Notes: generated by a model not told the origin, from the sequence alone. A stretch of 64,000 nt of DNA from Herbiconiux daphne (GCF_024979295.1 NZ_JANLCJ010000002.1:124001-188000), one strand, 5' to 3'. Positions 25,810 through 35,378 are shown, counted from the stretch's first letter. Program-made: numbers and translations.

Positions 25810-27903
25810 TCAGAGGGCGGCCAGCGACGTCTTCGCGGCTTCGACGGCGGCTTCGGTCGTGATGCCGAACTCGCGGAACAGGGTCTTGTAGTCGGCCGAG
25901 GCGCCGAAGTGCTCGATCGACACGCTGCGACCGGCGTCGCCGACGTACCGGCGCCAGCCCATGGCGATCCCGGCCTCGATCGACACGCGGGCCTTCACGG
26001 CTGCCGGCAGCACCGACTCCTTGTATTCGTCGGTCTGCTCCTCGAACCATTCCAGGCTCGGGGCCGATACCACGCGGGCATTGATGCCTTCTTCTTTCAG
26101 GATGGCTCGCGCTTCGACGGCGAGCTGCACCTCGGAACCGGTGGCGATGAAGATCACGTCGGGGGTTCCGTTGGGTGCTTCTGCGAGAACGTAGGCGCCC
26201 TTCGAAACATTCCGGGCCGACGCGAACACCTCACCGGATGCCTCGCCGTCGCCGCGCTCGAACACCGGGATGTTCTGACGGGTCAACGCGATGCCGGCCG
26301 GGTTGTGGTGACGGCCGAGAATCGTGAGCCAGGCCTGAGCGACCTCGTTGGCGTCGGCTGGACGCACGACGTCGAGCCCCGGGATGGCCCGCAGCGCGGT
26401 GAGCTGCTCGACCGGCTGGTGGGTGGGGCCGTCTTCACCGAGGGCGACGGAGTCATGGGTCCAGACGAAGACCGAGGGAACCTTCATCAGGGCGGCCAGA
26501 CGCACCGCCGGGCGCATGTAGTCGCTGAAGATGAGGAAGGTGCCGCCGAACGGGCGGGTCTTGCCGTGCAGCACGATGCCGTTCAGGATGGCGCCCATCG
26601 CGTGCTCGCGGATGCCGAAGTGCAGCACGCGACCGTAGGGGTTGCCCGACCACTCGTGCGTGGAGTGCTCGGTGGGCACGAACGACGCGGCCGACTCGAT
26701 GGTGGTGTTGTTCGACTCGGCGAGGTCGGCCGAGCCGCCCCAGAACTCGGGCAGCACGGGGGCGAGGGCGTTGATGACCTTGCCCGAGGCGGCGCGGGTC
26801 GAGACGTCTTTGCCGGCCTCGAACACGGGCACCGACGACTCGAGGTCGTCTGGCAGCTCGCCGGCCTCGAGCCGGTCGAGCAGCGCCTTGCGCTCGGGGT
26901 TGGCCTCGGCCCAGGCGTCGAAGCCCTTCTGCCACTCGGCGCGCAGCTCGGCGCCGCGCGCGACGGCGCCGCGGGTGTGCTCGAGCACGTCGGCGTCGAC
27001 CTCGAAGGTCTTCTCGGGGTCGAAGCCGAGAACCTCCTTGAGACCCTTTATCTCGTCGGCGCCGAGAGCCGATCCGTGGATCTTGCCGGTGTTCTGCTTC
27101 TTCGGGCTCGGCCACCCGATGATGGTCTTGAGGATGATGAGCGACGGCTTGCTCGTCTCGGCCTTGGCGGCCTCGATCGCGTCGTTGAGGGCCTGCACGT
27201 CTTCGACGTAGAGACCGGTCTTCTTCCAGTCGACCACCTGCACCTGCCAGTGGTAGGCCTCGTAGCGGGCCTTCACGTCTTCGGTGAAGGCGATGTTGGT
27301 GTCGTCTTCGATCGAGATCTGGTTGGAGTCGTAGATGGCGATCAGGTTGCCGAGCTGCTGGTGGCCGGCGAGGGAGGAGGCCTCGCTCGTGATGCCCTCT
27401 TCGAGGTCGCCGTCGCCCGCGATCACGTAGATGTGGTGGTCGAACGGGCTGGTGCCGGCATCCGCGTCGGGGTCGAACAGGCCGCGCTCGAAACGCTGGG
27501 CATAGGCGAAGCCGACGGCCGACGAGAGGCCCTGGCCGAGCGGGCCGGTGGTGATCTCGACGCCGTCGGTGTGGCCGTACTCCGGGTGGCCGGGCGTCAG
27601 CGAACCCCAGGTGCGGAGCGCCTTGAGGTCGTCGAGCTCGAGGCCGTAACCGCCGAGGTAGAGCTGGATGTACTGGGTGAGCGACGAGTGGCCGACCGAG
27701 AGGATGAAGCGGTCGCGGCCGAGCCAGTGCTGGTCGGTGGGGTCTTTGCGCATGACCTTCTGGAAGAGCAGGTAAGCGGCGGGGGCCAGGCTGATCGCGG
27801 TGCCCGGATGCCCGTTTCCGACTTTCTCGACGGCGTCTGCCGCGAGGATCTTCACTGTCTTCACTGCTTTGTCGTCAATGGGTTCCCATTGGAGTGTCGC
27901 CAC
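25810..27903 (-). CDS. tkt: Transketolase
   Basis: Thiamine-diphosphate enzyme that moves two-carbon units in the non-oxidative pentose-phosphate branch. GNGHPGTAISLAPAAYLLF, the TPP-binding GDGDLEEGITSEASSLAG and the pyrimidine-domain THDSVALGEDGPTHQP are visible. Length 697 is typical. The start is GTG 27903. It is the first gene of the minus-strand operon and is divergent from ctaB. Confidence 0.97.
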   Translation of the reverse strand: MATLQWEPIDDKAVKTVKILAADAVEKVGNGHPGTAISLAPAAYLLFQKVMRKDPTDQHWLGRDRFILSVGHSSLTQYIQLYLGGYGLELDDLKALRTWGSLTPGHPEYGHTDGVEITTGPLGQGLSSAVGFAYAQRFERGLFDPDADAGTSPFDHHIYVIAGDGDLEEGITSEASSLAGHQQLGNLIAIYDSNQISIEDDTNIAFTEDVKARYEAYHWQVQVVDWKKTGLYVEDVQALNDAIEAAKAETSKPSLIILKTIIGWPSPKKQNTGKIHGSALGADEIKGLKEVLGFDPEKTFEVDADVLEHTRGAVARGAELRAEWQKGFDAWAEANPERKALLDRLEAGELPDDLESSVPVFEAGKDVSTRAASGKVINALAPVLPEFWGGSADLAESNNTTIESAASFVPTEHSTHEWSGNPYGRVLHFGIREHAMGAILNGIVLHGKTRPFGGTFLIFSDYMRPAVRLAALMKVPSVFVWTHDSVALGEDGPTHQPVEQLTALRAIPGLDVVRPADANEVAQAWLTILGRHHNPAGIALTRQNIPVFERGDGEASGEVFASARNVSKGAYVLAEAPNGTPDVIFIATGSEVQLAVEARAILKEEGINARVVSAPSLEWFEEQTDEYKESVLPAAVKARVSIEAGIAMGWRRYVGDAGRSVSIEHFGASADYKTLFREFGITTEAAVEAAKTSLAAL

Positions 27904-27957
27904 GAGGTATATGACCCTTCTCGATTGCGGTCCGTGAGCACGGAATCGTCCTCATCA

Positions 27958-27963
27958 ATCATA
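27958..27963 (-). promoter_or_regulatory. -10 element for the tkt pentose-phosphate operon
   Basis: Read on the minus strand this is TATGAT, a strong -10, 54 bases before the tkt GTG. The leader contains AGAAGGG upstream of the start. A ctaB -10 lies 33 bases away on the other strand, so the promoters are back to back. Confidence 0.5.
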
Positions 27964-27996
27964 TCGACGCCGCAAGGGACGCCGGTCGCCATCGCC

Positions 27997-28002
27997 TAGA
28001 CT
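27997..28002 (+). promoter_or_regulatory. -10 element for ctaB
   Basis: TAGACT is 39 bases before the ctaB ATG. The leader has a clear AGAGGAG ribosome-binding site at about 28033-28039. Confidence 0.45.
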
Positions 28003-28041
28003 TACGTCGGGGATTGACAAGCGGGACAGGTTAGAGGAGCG

Positions 28042-28971
28042 ATGGACGTGGTGGTTGACGGCCTGGTGGAGCATCGGCGAATCAGCCCGCTCGACAAGGT
28101 CAAGGCGTACTTCGCCCTCACCAAACCGCGGGTGATCGAGCTTCTGCTCGTCACCACCGTGCCGGTGATGATCCTGGCGCAGGGCGGCATCCCGAACCTC
28201 TGGCTCGTGTTCGCCACCCTCATCGGCGGTGCGCTGAGCGCCGGGAGCGCGGGCGCGTTCAACTGCTACTTCGACCGCGACATCGACCGGCTGATGCACC
28301 GCACGTCGCAGCGGCCGCTCGTGACCGGCGTGCTGAGCGACCGCGAGGCGCTGGTGTTCGCCTGGACCATCGGCGTGATCTCGATCGCCTGGCTGGCCGT
28401 GTTCACCAACCTGCTGGCGGCCTCGCTCTCGCTCGTCGCCATCCTCATCTACGTGCTGCTCTACACGCTCGTGCTGAAGCGCCGCACCCCGCAGAACATC
28501 GTCTGGGGCGGCACCGCCGGCTGCATGCCGGTGCTGATCGGCTGGGCGGCCGTCACGAACTCGCTGTCGTGGGAGGCGCTGATCCTGTTCGGCATCATCT
28601 TCCTCTGGACGCCGCCGCACTACTGGCCACTGTCGATGAAGTACCGCGCCGACTACAAGACCGCCGGCGTGCCGATGCTCGCCGTGGTGCGCGGCCGCGT
28701 GGTCGTGGGCCTGCAGATCGTGCTCTACGCCTGGGCGATGGTGGCCTGCTCGCTGCTGCTCATCCCGGTGGGCCACATGGGTCTCATCTACTCGGCGACC
28801 GCGGTGATCGCCGGCGCCTGGTTCCTCTACGAGTCGCACCGGCTCTACAGCCGCTCCATCCGCGACCTCGAGATCAAGCCGATGCGCGTGTTCCACGGCT
28901 CGATCACCTACCTCACGCTGATCTTCCTCGCGGTCGCGATCGACCCCCTGCTGCCGTTCCTCCAGGTCTGA
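28042..28971 (+). CDS. ctaB: Protoheme IX farnesyltransferase (heme o synthase)
   Basis: Membrane prenyltransferase of the UbiA family that adds a farnesyl group to heme b to give heme o for terminal oxidases. The Asp-rich prenyl-diphosphate site [15 protein letters not shown] lies around residues 74-88 and is followed by RPLVTGVLS. Several hydrophobic helices are evident. Length 309 is usual. It is four bases upstream of ctaA, the next enzyme of the pathway. Confidence 0.95.
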   Translation: MDVVVDGLVEHRRISPLDKVKAYFALTKPRVIELLLVTTVPVMILAQGGIPNLWLVFATLIGGALSAGSAGAFNCYFDRDIDRLMHRTSQRPLVTGVLSDREALVFAWTIGVISIAWLAVFTNLLAASLSLVAILIYVLLYTLVLKRRTPQNIVWGGTAGCMPVLIGWAAVTNSLSWEALILFGIIFLWTPPHYWPLSMKYRADYKTAGVPMLAVVRGRVVVGLQIVLYAWAMVACSLLLIPVGHMGLIYSATAVIAGAWFLYESHRLYSRSIRDLEIKPMRVFHGSITYLTLIFLAVAIDPLLPFLQV

Positions 28972-28975
28972 CGCC

Positions 28976-29941
28976 GTGAAGACACCACTCGGCTGGGCCG
29001 CCGACCGCTGGACCCTGACGCCCCGAGCCCTGCGCTGGGGCACCACGGCGGCGCTCGTCGTGAGCATCCTGATCATCGTCACCGGCGGCGTCGTGCGGGT
29101 GACGGGCTCGGGGCTCGGCTGCCCCACCTGGCCGACCTGCGACGGCACGTCGATCACCACCACCCCCGAGCTCGGCCTGCACGGCTTCATCGAGTTCGCG
29201 AACCGGGCGCTCACCGGCGTCCTGATCCTCGCGGTCGGCTGGGCCATCGTGGCCGCCCGGCTGCAGAAGCCGCGCGAGCGCAGCATGACCCGCCTGGCCT
29301 GGTCGCAGTTCTGGCTCGTGGTCGCGAACGCGATCGCCGGGGGAGTGACGGTGCGCACCGACCTCAACCCGTGGGTGGTCGCGATGCACTTCTTGATGGC
29401 GGTCGCGCTGCTCACCACGACGACGCTCACCTGGCACCGTGCCCACCGCGGCCAGTCGGCGGCCGTGGCGTTCCCGCGCTTCATCGGGCCGCTCGCGTGG
29501 GCGCTCGTGGCGCTCACCGCCGTGCTCATCATCGCGGGCACGCTCGTCACCGGCACCGGACCGCACGCGGGCGACCCCGCCGACGTTCCGCGCATGCCGT
29601 TCCACTGGGAGGGCGTCACCGTTCTGCACGGGGTACTCGGCGCCTCGACCCTCGTACTGGGTGTCGTGCTCTACCTCGCACTGCTGCGGGTGCCCGGCGC
29701 CAACCTGGCCCGCCGCCGCGCCGCCACCTTCGTGGCCGTGGTGATCGTTCAGGCCGGCATCGGTCTCGCCCAGTCGCTGCTCGGTCTGCCCGAGTGGCTC
29801 GTGGTGCTGCATCTGCTCGGCTCGGCCCTGGTCTGGGTGGGCGTGCTCCGGGTGCTGCTCGACGTGCATCCGAAGCTCTTCGCCCCCGCCGCGCCCACGA
29901 CGTATACAATGAAGACCGAGGAACACGCTCTTAACGCGTGA
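28976..29941 (+). CDS. ctaA: Heme a synthase, CtaA/COX15 family
   Basis: Converts heme o to heme a, the cofactor of aa3-type cytochrome oxidase. The protein has about eight hydrophobic segments. Conserved histidines appear in GLHGFIEFANRALTG, AMHFLMAVALL, VLHGVLGAS and VLHLLGSALVW, matching the heme-ligand pattern of the family, and GLGCPTWPTC carries the paired cysteines. Start GTG 28976. A TATACAAT sequence inside the last codons may be a promoter for the downstream suf operon. Confidence 0.93.
   Translation: MKTPLGWAADRWTLTPRALRWGTTAALVVSILIIVTGGVVRVTGSGLGCPTWPTCDGTSITTTPELGLHGFIEFANRALTGVLILAVGWAIVAARLQKPRERSMTRLAWSQFWLVVANAIAGGVTVRTDLNPWVVAMHFLMAVALLTTTTLTWHRAHRGQSAAVAFPRFIGPLAWALVALTAVLIIAGTLVTGTGPHAGDPADVPRMPFHWEGVTVLHGVLGASTLVLGVVLYLALLRVPGANLARRRAATFVAVVIVQAGIGLAQSLLGLPEWLVVLHLLGSALVWVGVLRVLLDVHPKLFAPAAPTTYTMKTEEHALNA
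29903..29910 (+). promoter_or_regulatory. Possible internal promoter in the ctaA 3' end driving suf
   Basis: TATACAAT is very AT-rich for this genome and uses rare codons (TAT ACA). It is about 200 bases upstream of sufB. No strong -35 is evident, so it remains a candidate. Confidence 0.35.
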
Positions 29942-30114
29942 ACCACTCGTCCGCCGAATCCCGAACGGCACGGCTCCTGCCCGTGAGTGCACCGGGACAT
30001 CATGACGGGCAACACACAATCCGCCCAGAGTCTCGGTTCGGCAGATAGATCGCTGCGACTATGGAATGACGGAGACCTCCAGCAGGTTGTCAGCAGTAGG
30101 GAAGGGAGTCAGTC
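29942..30114 (+). other. Intergenic/leader region upstream of sufB (173 bases)
   Basis: Contains a short CACGG/CCGTG hairpin and an AGGGAAGGGAG ribosome-binding site just before the sufB ATG. No coding frame, SufR gene or recognised riboswitch is visible. It could be the 5' leader of a suf transcript starting within ctaA, or hold a second start site near TATGGA at about 30060. Confidence 0.4.
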
Positions 30115-31533
30115 ATGACCGACGTACTCATCGACCGACCGGAACTCGAGAACCTGGGGGTGTACGAGTTCGGCTGGTCCGACTCGGATGCCGCCGGTGC
30201 CAGCGCGAAACGCGGCATCAACGAAGCGGTCGTGACCAACATCTCGGCGCTCAAGAGCGAACCCGAATGGATGCTGAAGAACCGTCTGAAAGCCCTTCAG
30301 ATCTTCGGCCGCAAGCCCATGCCGACGTGGGGCGCCGACCTCTCGGGCATCGACTTCGACAACATCAAATACTTCGTGCGCTCCACGGAGAAGCAGGCCA
30401 CCACGTGGGACGACCTGCCCGACGACATCAAGAACACCTACGAGAAGCTCGGCATCCCCGAGGCGGAGCGTCAGCGCCTCGTCTCCGGCGTGGCCGCGCA
30501 GTACGAGTCGGAGGTGGTCTACCACCAGATCCGAGAAGACCTCGAGGCGCAGGGCGTCATCTTCATGGACACCGACACCGCGCTCCGCGAGCACCCCGAG
30601 TTCTTCACCGAGTACTTCGGCACCGTCATCCCCTCGGGCGACAACAAGTTCGCCGCGCTCAACACGGCCGTCTGGTCGGGCGGCTCGTTCGTCTACGTAC
30701 CGAAGGGCGTGCACGTCGAGATTCCGTTGCAGGCCTACTTCCGCATCAACACCGAGAACATGGGCCAGTTCGAGCGCACGCTGATCATCGCCGACGAGGG
30801 CTCGTACGTGCACTACATCGAGGGCTGCACCGCCCCGATCTACAAGAGCGACTCGCTGCACTCGGCCGTGGTCGAGATCATCGTGAAGAAGAACGCCCGC
30901 GTTCGCTACACGACCATCCAGAACTGGTCGAACAACGTCTACAACCTCGTCACCAAGCGCGCGATCGCGCACGAGGGCGCGACGATGGAGTGGATCGACG
31001 GCAACATCGGCTCCAAGGTCACCATGAAGTACCCGTCGATCTACCTCGTGGGCGAGCACGCCAAGGGCGAGACGCTGTCGGTGGCCTTCGCCGGCCCGGG
31101 CCAGCACCAAGACGCCGGCGCCAAGATGATCCACATGGCGCCCTACACGCAGTCGTCGATCGTCTCGAAGTCGATCGCCCGTGGCGGTGGCCGAGCCGGT
31201 TATCGCGGCGAGGTGCGAATGTCGGAGAACGCGCACCACTCGGCGAACACCGTGCGCTGCGACGCGCTGCTGGTCGACACCATCTCGCGGTCGGACACCT
31301 ACCCGGCCATCGACATCCGGGTCGACGACGTTCAGCTCGGGCACGAGGCCACGGTCTCGAAGGTGTCGGAGGAGCAGCTGTTCTACCTGATGTCGCGCGG
31401 TCTTCCCGAAGACGAGGCGATGGCGATGATCGTGCGCGGTTTCATCGAGCCGATCGCCCGTGAACTGCCGATGGAATACGCACTCGAACTCAACAAGCTC
31501 ATCGAGATGGGCATGGAAGGCTCCGTAGGCTAA
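30115..31533 (+). CDS. sufB: Fe-S cluster assembly scaffold protein SufB
   Basis: SufB with SufC and SufD forms the cytosolic SufBC2D scaffold on which iron-sulfur clusters are built. The sequence shows [20 protein letters not shown] near residue 65, IEGCTAPIY and [16 protein letters not shown], and the C-terminal [21 protein letters not shown] common to SufB/SufD. Length 472 is typical. sufD follows with no gap (TAA directly followed by ATG). Confidence 0.97.
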   Translation: MTDVLIDRPELENLGVYEFGWSDSDAAGASAKRGINEAVVTNISALKSEPEWMLKNRLKALQIFGRKPMPTWGADLSGIDFDNIKYFVRSTEKQATTWDDLPDDIKNTYEKLGIPEAERQRLVSGVAAQYESEVVYHQIREDLEAQGVIFMDTDTALREHPEFFTEYFGTVIPSGDNKFAALNTAVWSGGSFVYVPKGVHVEIPLQAYFRINTENMGQFERTLIIADEGSYVHYIEGCTAPIYKSDSLHSAVVEIIVKKNARVRYTTIQNWSNNVYNLVTKRAIAHEGATMEWIDGNIGSKVTMKYPSIYLVGEHAKGETLSVAFAGPGQHQDAGAKMIHMAPYTQSSIVSKSIARGGGRAGYRGEVRMSENAHHSANTVRCDALLVDTISRSDTYPAIDIRVDDVQLGHEATVSKVSEEQLFYLMSRGLPEDEAMAMIVRGFIEPIARELPMEYALELNKLIEMGMEGSVG

Positions 31534-32727
31534 ATGGCCGCCGACACCACAGCAACAGCTCCCGCTCCCGCCCCCGGCATAACCGAGGTCGCCGACCGCC
31601 AGACGGCCTTCGTGCCGGTGCAGACCCGCTCGGGCCGGTTCACCTCGACGTCGGTCGACGACTTCGAGGCCGTCACCGGTCTCGAGTTCGAGTGGAAGTT
31701 CGCCCCGCTCGCCCGGGTCAAGCACCTCACCGAGGCCGCGCTCGACGGGTCGCCCGTCGAGGTTCACTCGGCCGAGGTCGAGGGCGCCACGGTGGGGTGG
31801 ATCGATCGGGCGGATGCCCGGATCGGCTCCGCCGGCACGCCCGAGGAGCGGGCGTCGGCGAACGCCTGGTCGAGTTTCGAGAAGGCGCTGCACATCCGGG
31901 TGACGGGCGAGGAGGCATCCGAGGTCGTGGTGCGTCGTGACTCGTTCGGCGAGGCCGCACGCTCGGCCCACGTCGTGATCGAGGCCGCGCCGAACAGCCG
32001 CGGCACCGTCATTCTCGAGCAGACCGGCGAGGCGAACCTCTCCGAGAACGTCGAGATCGTCGTGGGGGAGGGCGCTCAGCTCACCGTCGTGACCGTGCAG
32101 GAGTGGGACGACTCGGCCCGCCACCTCTCGAGCCATTTCGCCACCATCGGCCGCGACGCCAACCTGCGGCACGTGATCGTGTCGCTCGGCGGCGAGGTCG
32201 TGCGCGTCAACCCCGCGTTCCACCTCGTGGAGCAGGGCGCGAGCGTCGACTCGTTCGGCCTCTACTTCGCCGATGCGGGCCAGTACTTCGAGCAGCGCCC
32301 CTACATCGACCACGTCGCCGCCAACACGCGCAGCCGGGTCAATTACAAGGGCGCGCTGCAGGGCAAGGGTGCGCACACGGTCTGGGTGGGCGACGTGCTC
32401 ATCGGCCCGCACGCCGACGGCACTGACAGCTACGAACAGAACCGCAACCTCGTGCTGAGCGAGGGCACCCGGGCCGACAGCATCCCGAACCTCGAGATCG
32501 AGACCGGCAACATCGTCGGTGCCGGCCACGCCTCGTCGACCGGCCGGTTCGACGACGAGCAGCTGTTCTACCTGCAGTCGCGTGGCATCAGCGAAGAAGA
32601 GGCGCGCCGACTCGTGGTGCGCGGCTTCCTCGCCGAGATCATCTCGCAGATCGGCTCGGCGTCGCTCGAGACCCGTCTGGGCGAGGCGATCGAAGCCGAG
32701 CTCCTGCGCGCCCAGGCAGGGGAGTAG
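31534..32727 (+). CDS. sufD: Fe-S cluster assembly protein SufD
   Basis: Partner of SufB in the SufBC2D scaffold. Conserved regions include VVTVQEWDDSARHLSSHFATIGRD (read in part), HTVWVGDVLIGPHADGTDSYEQNRNL and the C-terminal QLFYLQSRGISEEEARRLVVRGF shared with SufB. Length 397 fits the family. It is directly fused to the preceding reading frame's stop and is followed after three bases by the Rieske gene. Confidence 0.95.
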   Translation: MAADTTATAPAPAPGITEVADRQTAFVPVQTRSGRFTSTSVDDFEAVTGLEFEWKFAPLARVKHLTEAALDGSPVEVHSAEVEGATVGWIDRADARIGSAGTPEERASANAWSSFEKALHIRVTGEEASEVVVRRDSFGEAARSAHVVIEAAPNSRGTVILEQTGEANLSENVEIVVGEGAQLTVVTVQEWDDSARHLSSHFATIGRDANLRHVIVSLGGEVVRVNPAFHLVEQGASVDSFGLYFADAGQYFEQRPYIDHVAANTRSRVNYKGALQGKGAHTVWVGDVLIGPHADGTDSYEQNRNLVLSEGTRADSIPNLEIETGNIVGAGHASSTGRFDDEQLFYLQSRGISEEEARRLVVRGFLAEIISQIGSASLETRLGEAIEAELLRAQAGE

Positions 32728-32730
32728 CCC

Positions 32731-33081
32731 GTGGCCGAGAAGGTCTGTGCGGTCGACGACGTGCCGGTGAACCAAGCCGTGCGCGTGGTCGTCGGGGGAG
32801 TGCCGATCGCCGTCGTCAAAGACTCGGCGGGCGACATCCATGCCATCGGCGACACCTGCACCCACGGCGACATCTCGCTGGCGGAGGGTTTCGTCGAAGA
32901 CGCTCCCTCTGCCTCCGGCGTGGGGCCCACCCTCGAGTGCTGGGCGCATGGCTCCAAGTTCTCGCTCGAGACCGGCAAGCCGCTGACGCTGCCGGCCTAC
33001 GAGCCCGTTCCCGTGTTCGAGATCCAGGTGATCGACGGGGACATCTACATCGACCCAACCGTGACGAAAGAGATTGATTAG
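32731..33081 (+). CDS. Rieske-type ferredoxin in the suf operon
   Basis: A 116-residue Rieske [2Fe-2S] protein, similar to small NirD/BphF-like ferredoxin subunits. The cluster ligands are Cys43 and His45 in DTCTHGD and Cys70 and His73 in ECWAHGS, the CxH and CxxH pair of the family. There is no signal peptide or membrane anchor, so it is cytosolic. Its place between sufD and sufC implies a role in electron supply to cluster assembly, which is an inference from context. The start is GTG 32731. Confidence 0.9.
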   Translation: MAEKVCAVDDVPVNQAVRVVVGGVPIAVVKDSAGDIHAIGDTCTHGDISLAEGFVEDAPSASGVGPTLECWAHGSKFSLETGKPLTLPAYEPVPVFEIQVIDGDIYIDPTVTKEID

Positions 33082-33082
33082 C

Positions 33083-33847
<765 letters not shown>

Positions 33848-33851
33848 CGAT

Positions 33852-34181
33852 ATGGTCACGACCCTAGAACCCCAACTCTTCGACCAGGTCGAAGAGGCGC
33901 TCAAAGACGTGATGGACCCCGAGCTCGGCGTGAACATCGTCGACCTGGGCCTCATCTACGATCTCGGCTGGGACGCAGAGCAAGACGCCCTCGTCATCAG
34001 CATGACCCTCACCTCGGCCGGCTGCCCGCTCACCGACGTGCTCGAGGAGCAGACCGCCGAGGCGCTCGACGGCATCGTCGAGCAGTTCCGCATCAACTGG
34101 GTGTGGATGCCGCCGTGGGGCCCCGACAAGATCACCGACGACGGCCGCGACATGATGCGCGCTCTGGGCTTCTCGATCTAG
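33852..34181 (+). CDS. sufT: Fe-S assembly factor SufT (DUF59/MIP18 family)
   Basis: SufT-like proteins help deliver or mature iron-sulfur clusters. DPELGVNIVDLGLIYDL is the DUF59 signature and Cys58 in TSAGCPLTD is the conserved, likely metal-binding cysteine. Length 109 is typical. It closes the operon sufB-sufD-Rieske-sufC-sufT. sufS and sufU, often next to sufC in actinobacteria, are not here. Confidence 0.93.
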   Translation: MVTTLEPQLFDQVEEALKDVMDPELGVNIVDLGLIYDLGWDAEQDALVISMTLTSAGCPLTDVLEEQTAEALDGIVEQFRINWVWMPPWGPDKITDDGRDMMRALGFSI

Positions 34182-34199
34182 CCGCCTCGCCGCTCTCCC

Positions 34200-34281
34200 G
34201 CGGACTTCACCCAAACGTCGCGGCAACCTCCCCGAATACGGGGTGTGGTTGCCGCGACGTTTGCGTTTCTCCGCGCGGCGG
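34200..34281 (+). repeat. Direct repeat 1 with palindrome, upstream of the DUF559 gene
   Basis: An ~80-base segment homologous to the one at 35264-35343 and in the same orientation. Its core is a palindrome: CAAACGTCGCGGCAACC (34212-34228) pairs perfectly with 34247-34263, with an inner CCCC-GAATAC-GGGG hairpin. Flanking GCGGAC on the left and CTCCGCG..GGCG on the right are shared by both copies. It lies 18 bases after the sufT stop and may also terminate suf transcription. Confidence 0.85.
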
Positions 34282-34372
34282 CTTCTCCTCCACACGCAGA
34301 GCTCCGGATGCCGCATCCCACCGATGCCGGCCGGCGGGCGCGCCGACGCGCTCCCGGTGGCATCCTCGCCCC

Positions 34373-35260
34373 ATGTCCGATGTCGTCGAAACCGTCTTCC
34401 GTCTGGGCGGAGTCGCGTCGTGCGACGAGCTCAGGTCACACGGGCACTCGTTGCGCGATGTGGACCGCGAGGTGCGACGCGGTGCGGCAGAGCGGCTTCG
34501 GCGCGGCTGGGTCGCGCTGCCCGGCGCCCCTGCCGACGTCGTGGCCGCCGTCTCGGCGGGCGGGGTCGTCTCCTGCCTCTCGGCGCTTCGCCGGCACGCC
34601 GTCTGGACGGGTCTCGACGAACGGCTGCACGTGCGAGTTCCGCGCTTCGCCCACCTCGCGGGCGATGCCGAGCCGCTCGCGCTCACCTTCCATCGCTCGC
34701 TGCAACTGCGAGACGTCGTCCCCGCCCGCGGAGGAGTTGACTCGCTCGGCTGGAGCATCGCTCACGCGGTCTCGTGCCAGCAGCGGTCCGATGCGGTGGC
34801 TTCACTGGACTCCGTGCTCCACCGCGGCCTGATGTCACGCGCATCCCTCTCGCGGTTGCTCGCCCAGTTGCCGGCGACCTTCCGCGACTACCTGACGCTC
34901 TGCGATCCGCGGGCGGAATCGGGGGTGGAGACGCGGGCGCGACTCGGTCTTCGGGCCGTCAACATCCGGTGCCGGCCCCAGGTGCGCATCGACGGAGTCG
35001 GGCGGGTCGACCTGCTCGTGGGGGATCGGCTGGTGATCGAGGTCGACGGTGGCCGATGGCATTCCGGGCCCGACGCCGTGCGGGCCGACAAGGCGCGCGA
35101 TCTGGCCGCCGCCGAGCGGGGGTACCTCGTGCTGAGGCTCACCTACGAGCAGGTCATGTTCGAGTGGCCCCGAGTGGTCGCGGTCATCCGGGGGATGGTC
35201 GCCCGTGGCGAGCACACCTGGTCGGCACGGCACCGCCGCGGGGGGCTCGTGTGCCTGTGA
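34373..35260 (+). CDS. AbiEi-like N-terminal domain / DUF559 (Vsr-like) endonuclease protein
   Basis: A 295-residue protein of a type frequent in actinobacteria, function untested as far as I know. Residues 1-75 resemble the winged-helix AbiEi-type antitoxin domain (FRLGGVASCDELRSHG ... LRRGWVALPG). Residues 183-275 are a DUF559 domain with a PD-(D/E)xK-like layout: Glu186, Asp213 in GRVDLLV, Glu223-Val-Asp225 in LVIEVDG, Trp229-His230 and Asp239. The domain is related to very-short-patch repair nucleases. There is no AbiEii toxin gene alongside, so it is not a complete type IV toxin-antitoxin pair. The ATG at 34373 begins the domain; upstream frame is unconserved. The gene lies between two homologous palindromic repeats. 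Confidence 0.8.
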   Translation: MSDVVETVFRLGGVASCDELRSHGHSLRDVDREVRRGAAERLRRGWVALPGAPADVVAAVSAGGVVSCLSALRRHAVWTGLDERLHVRVPRFAHLAGDAEPLALTFHRSLQLRDVVPARGGVDSLGWSIAHAVSCQQRSDAVASLDSVLHRGLMSRASLSRLLAQLPATFRDYLTLCDPRAESGVETRARLGLRAVNIRCRPQVRIDGVGRVDLLVGDRLVIEVDGGRWHSGPDAVRADKARDLAAAERGYLVLRLTYEQVMFEWPRVVAVIRGMVARGEHTWSARHRRGGLVCL

Positions 35261-35263
35261 CGC

Positions 35264-35343
35264 GCGGACAACGGCAAACGTCGCGGCAGCCGCCCGGAAT
35301 ACGAGGGCGGTTGCCGCGACGCTTGCTGAACTCCGCGGGGCGC
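35264..35343 (+). repeat. Direct repeat 2 with palindrome, downstream of the DUF559 gene
   Basis: Second copy of the repeat at 34200-34281, roughly three quarters identical, same orientation. The palindrome arms are 35275-35295 and 35305-35325 (21 bases, two imperfect pairs, loop GGAATACGA). The loop GAATACG and the arm CAAACGTCGCGGCA are shared with copy 1. It begins four bases after the DUF559 stop. Confidence 0.85.
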
Positions 35344-35378
35344 GCCGGCGGCGGCCGGCGGCGGCGCGCCGCGGAGTT
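35329..35378 (-). terminator. Terminator hairpin overlapping the bioY stop
   Basis: AACTCCGC (35329-35336) pairs with GCGGAGTT (35371-35378), and after a two-base bulge GGCGCGCC pairs with GGCGCGCC, enclosing a GGC-rich loop. The outer arm includes part of the bioY stop codon. It abuts direct repeat 2. Confidence 0.65.

Larger units (their letters stand above)
34200..35343. mobile_element. Candidate palindrome-flanked nuclease gene cassette
   Basis: The unit is repeat 1, the DUF559 nuclease gene and repeat 2. Removing one repeat plus the gene would restore a simple sufT-palindrome-bioY convergent junction, like the other convergent junctions in this window. That layout, and the homology of both repeats beyond the hairpin itself, suggest insertion at (and duplication of) a pre-existing palindrome. 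Mobility is an inference; no transposase is present. Confidence 0.35.

Noticed and set aside
25594..27999. An 801-codon plus-strand frame opposite tal and tkt
   Set aside because: Antisense shadow of transketolase, low-complexity Gly/Val/Asp/Glu/Arg composition.
34373..35260. Complete AbiE-type IV toxin-antitoxin system
   Set aside because: Only an AbiEi-like N-terminal domain is present; there is no AbiEii nucleotidyltransferase gene next to it, and the C-terminus is a DUF559 nuclease.
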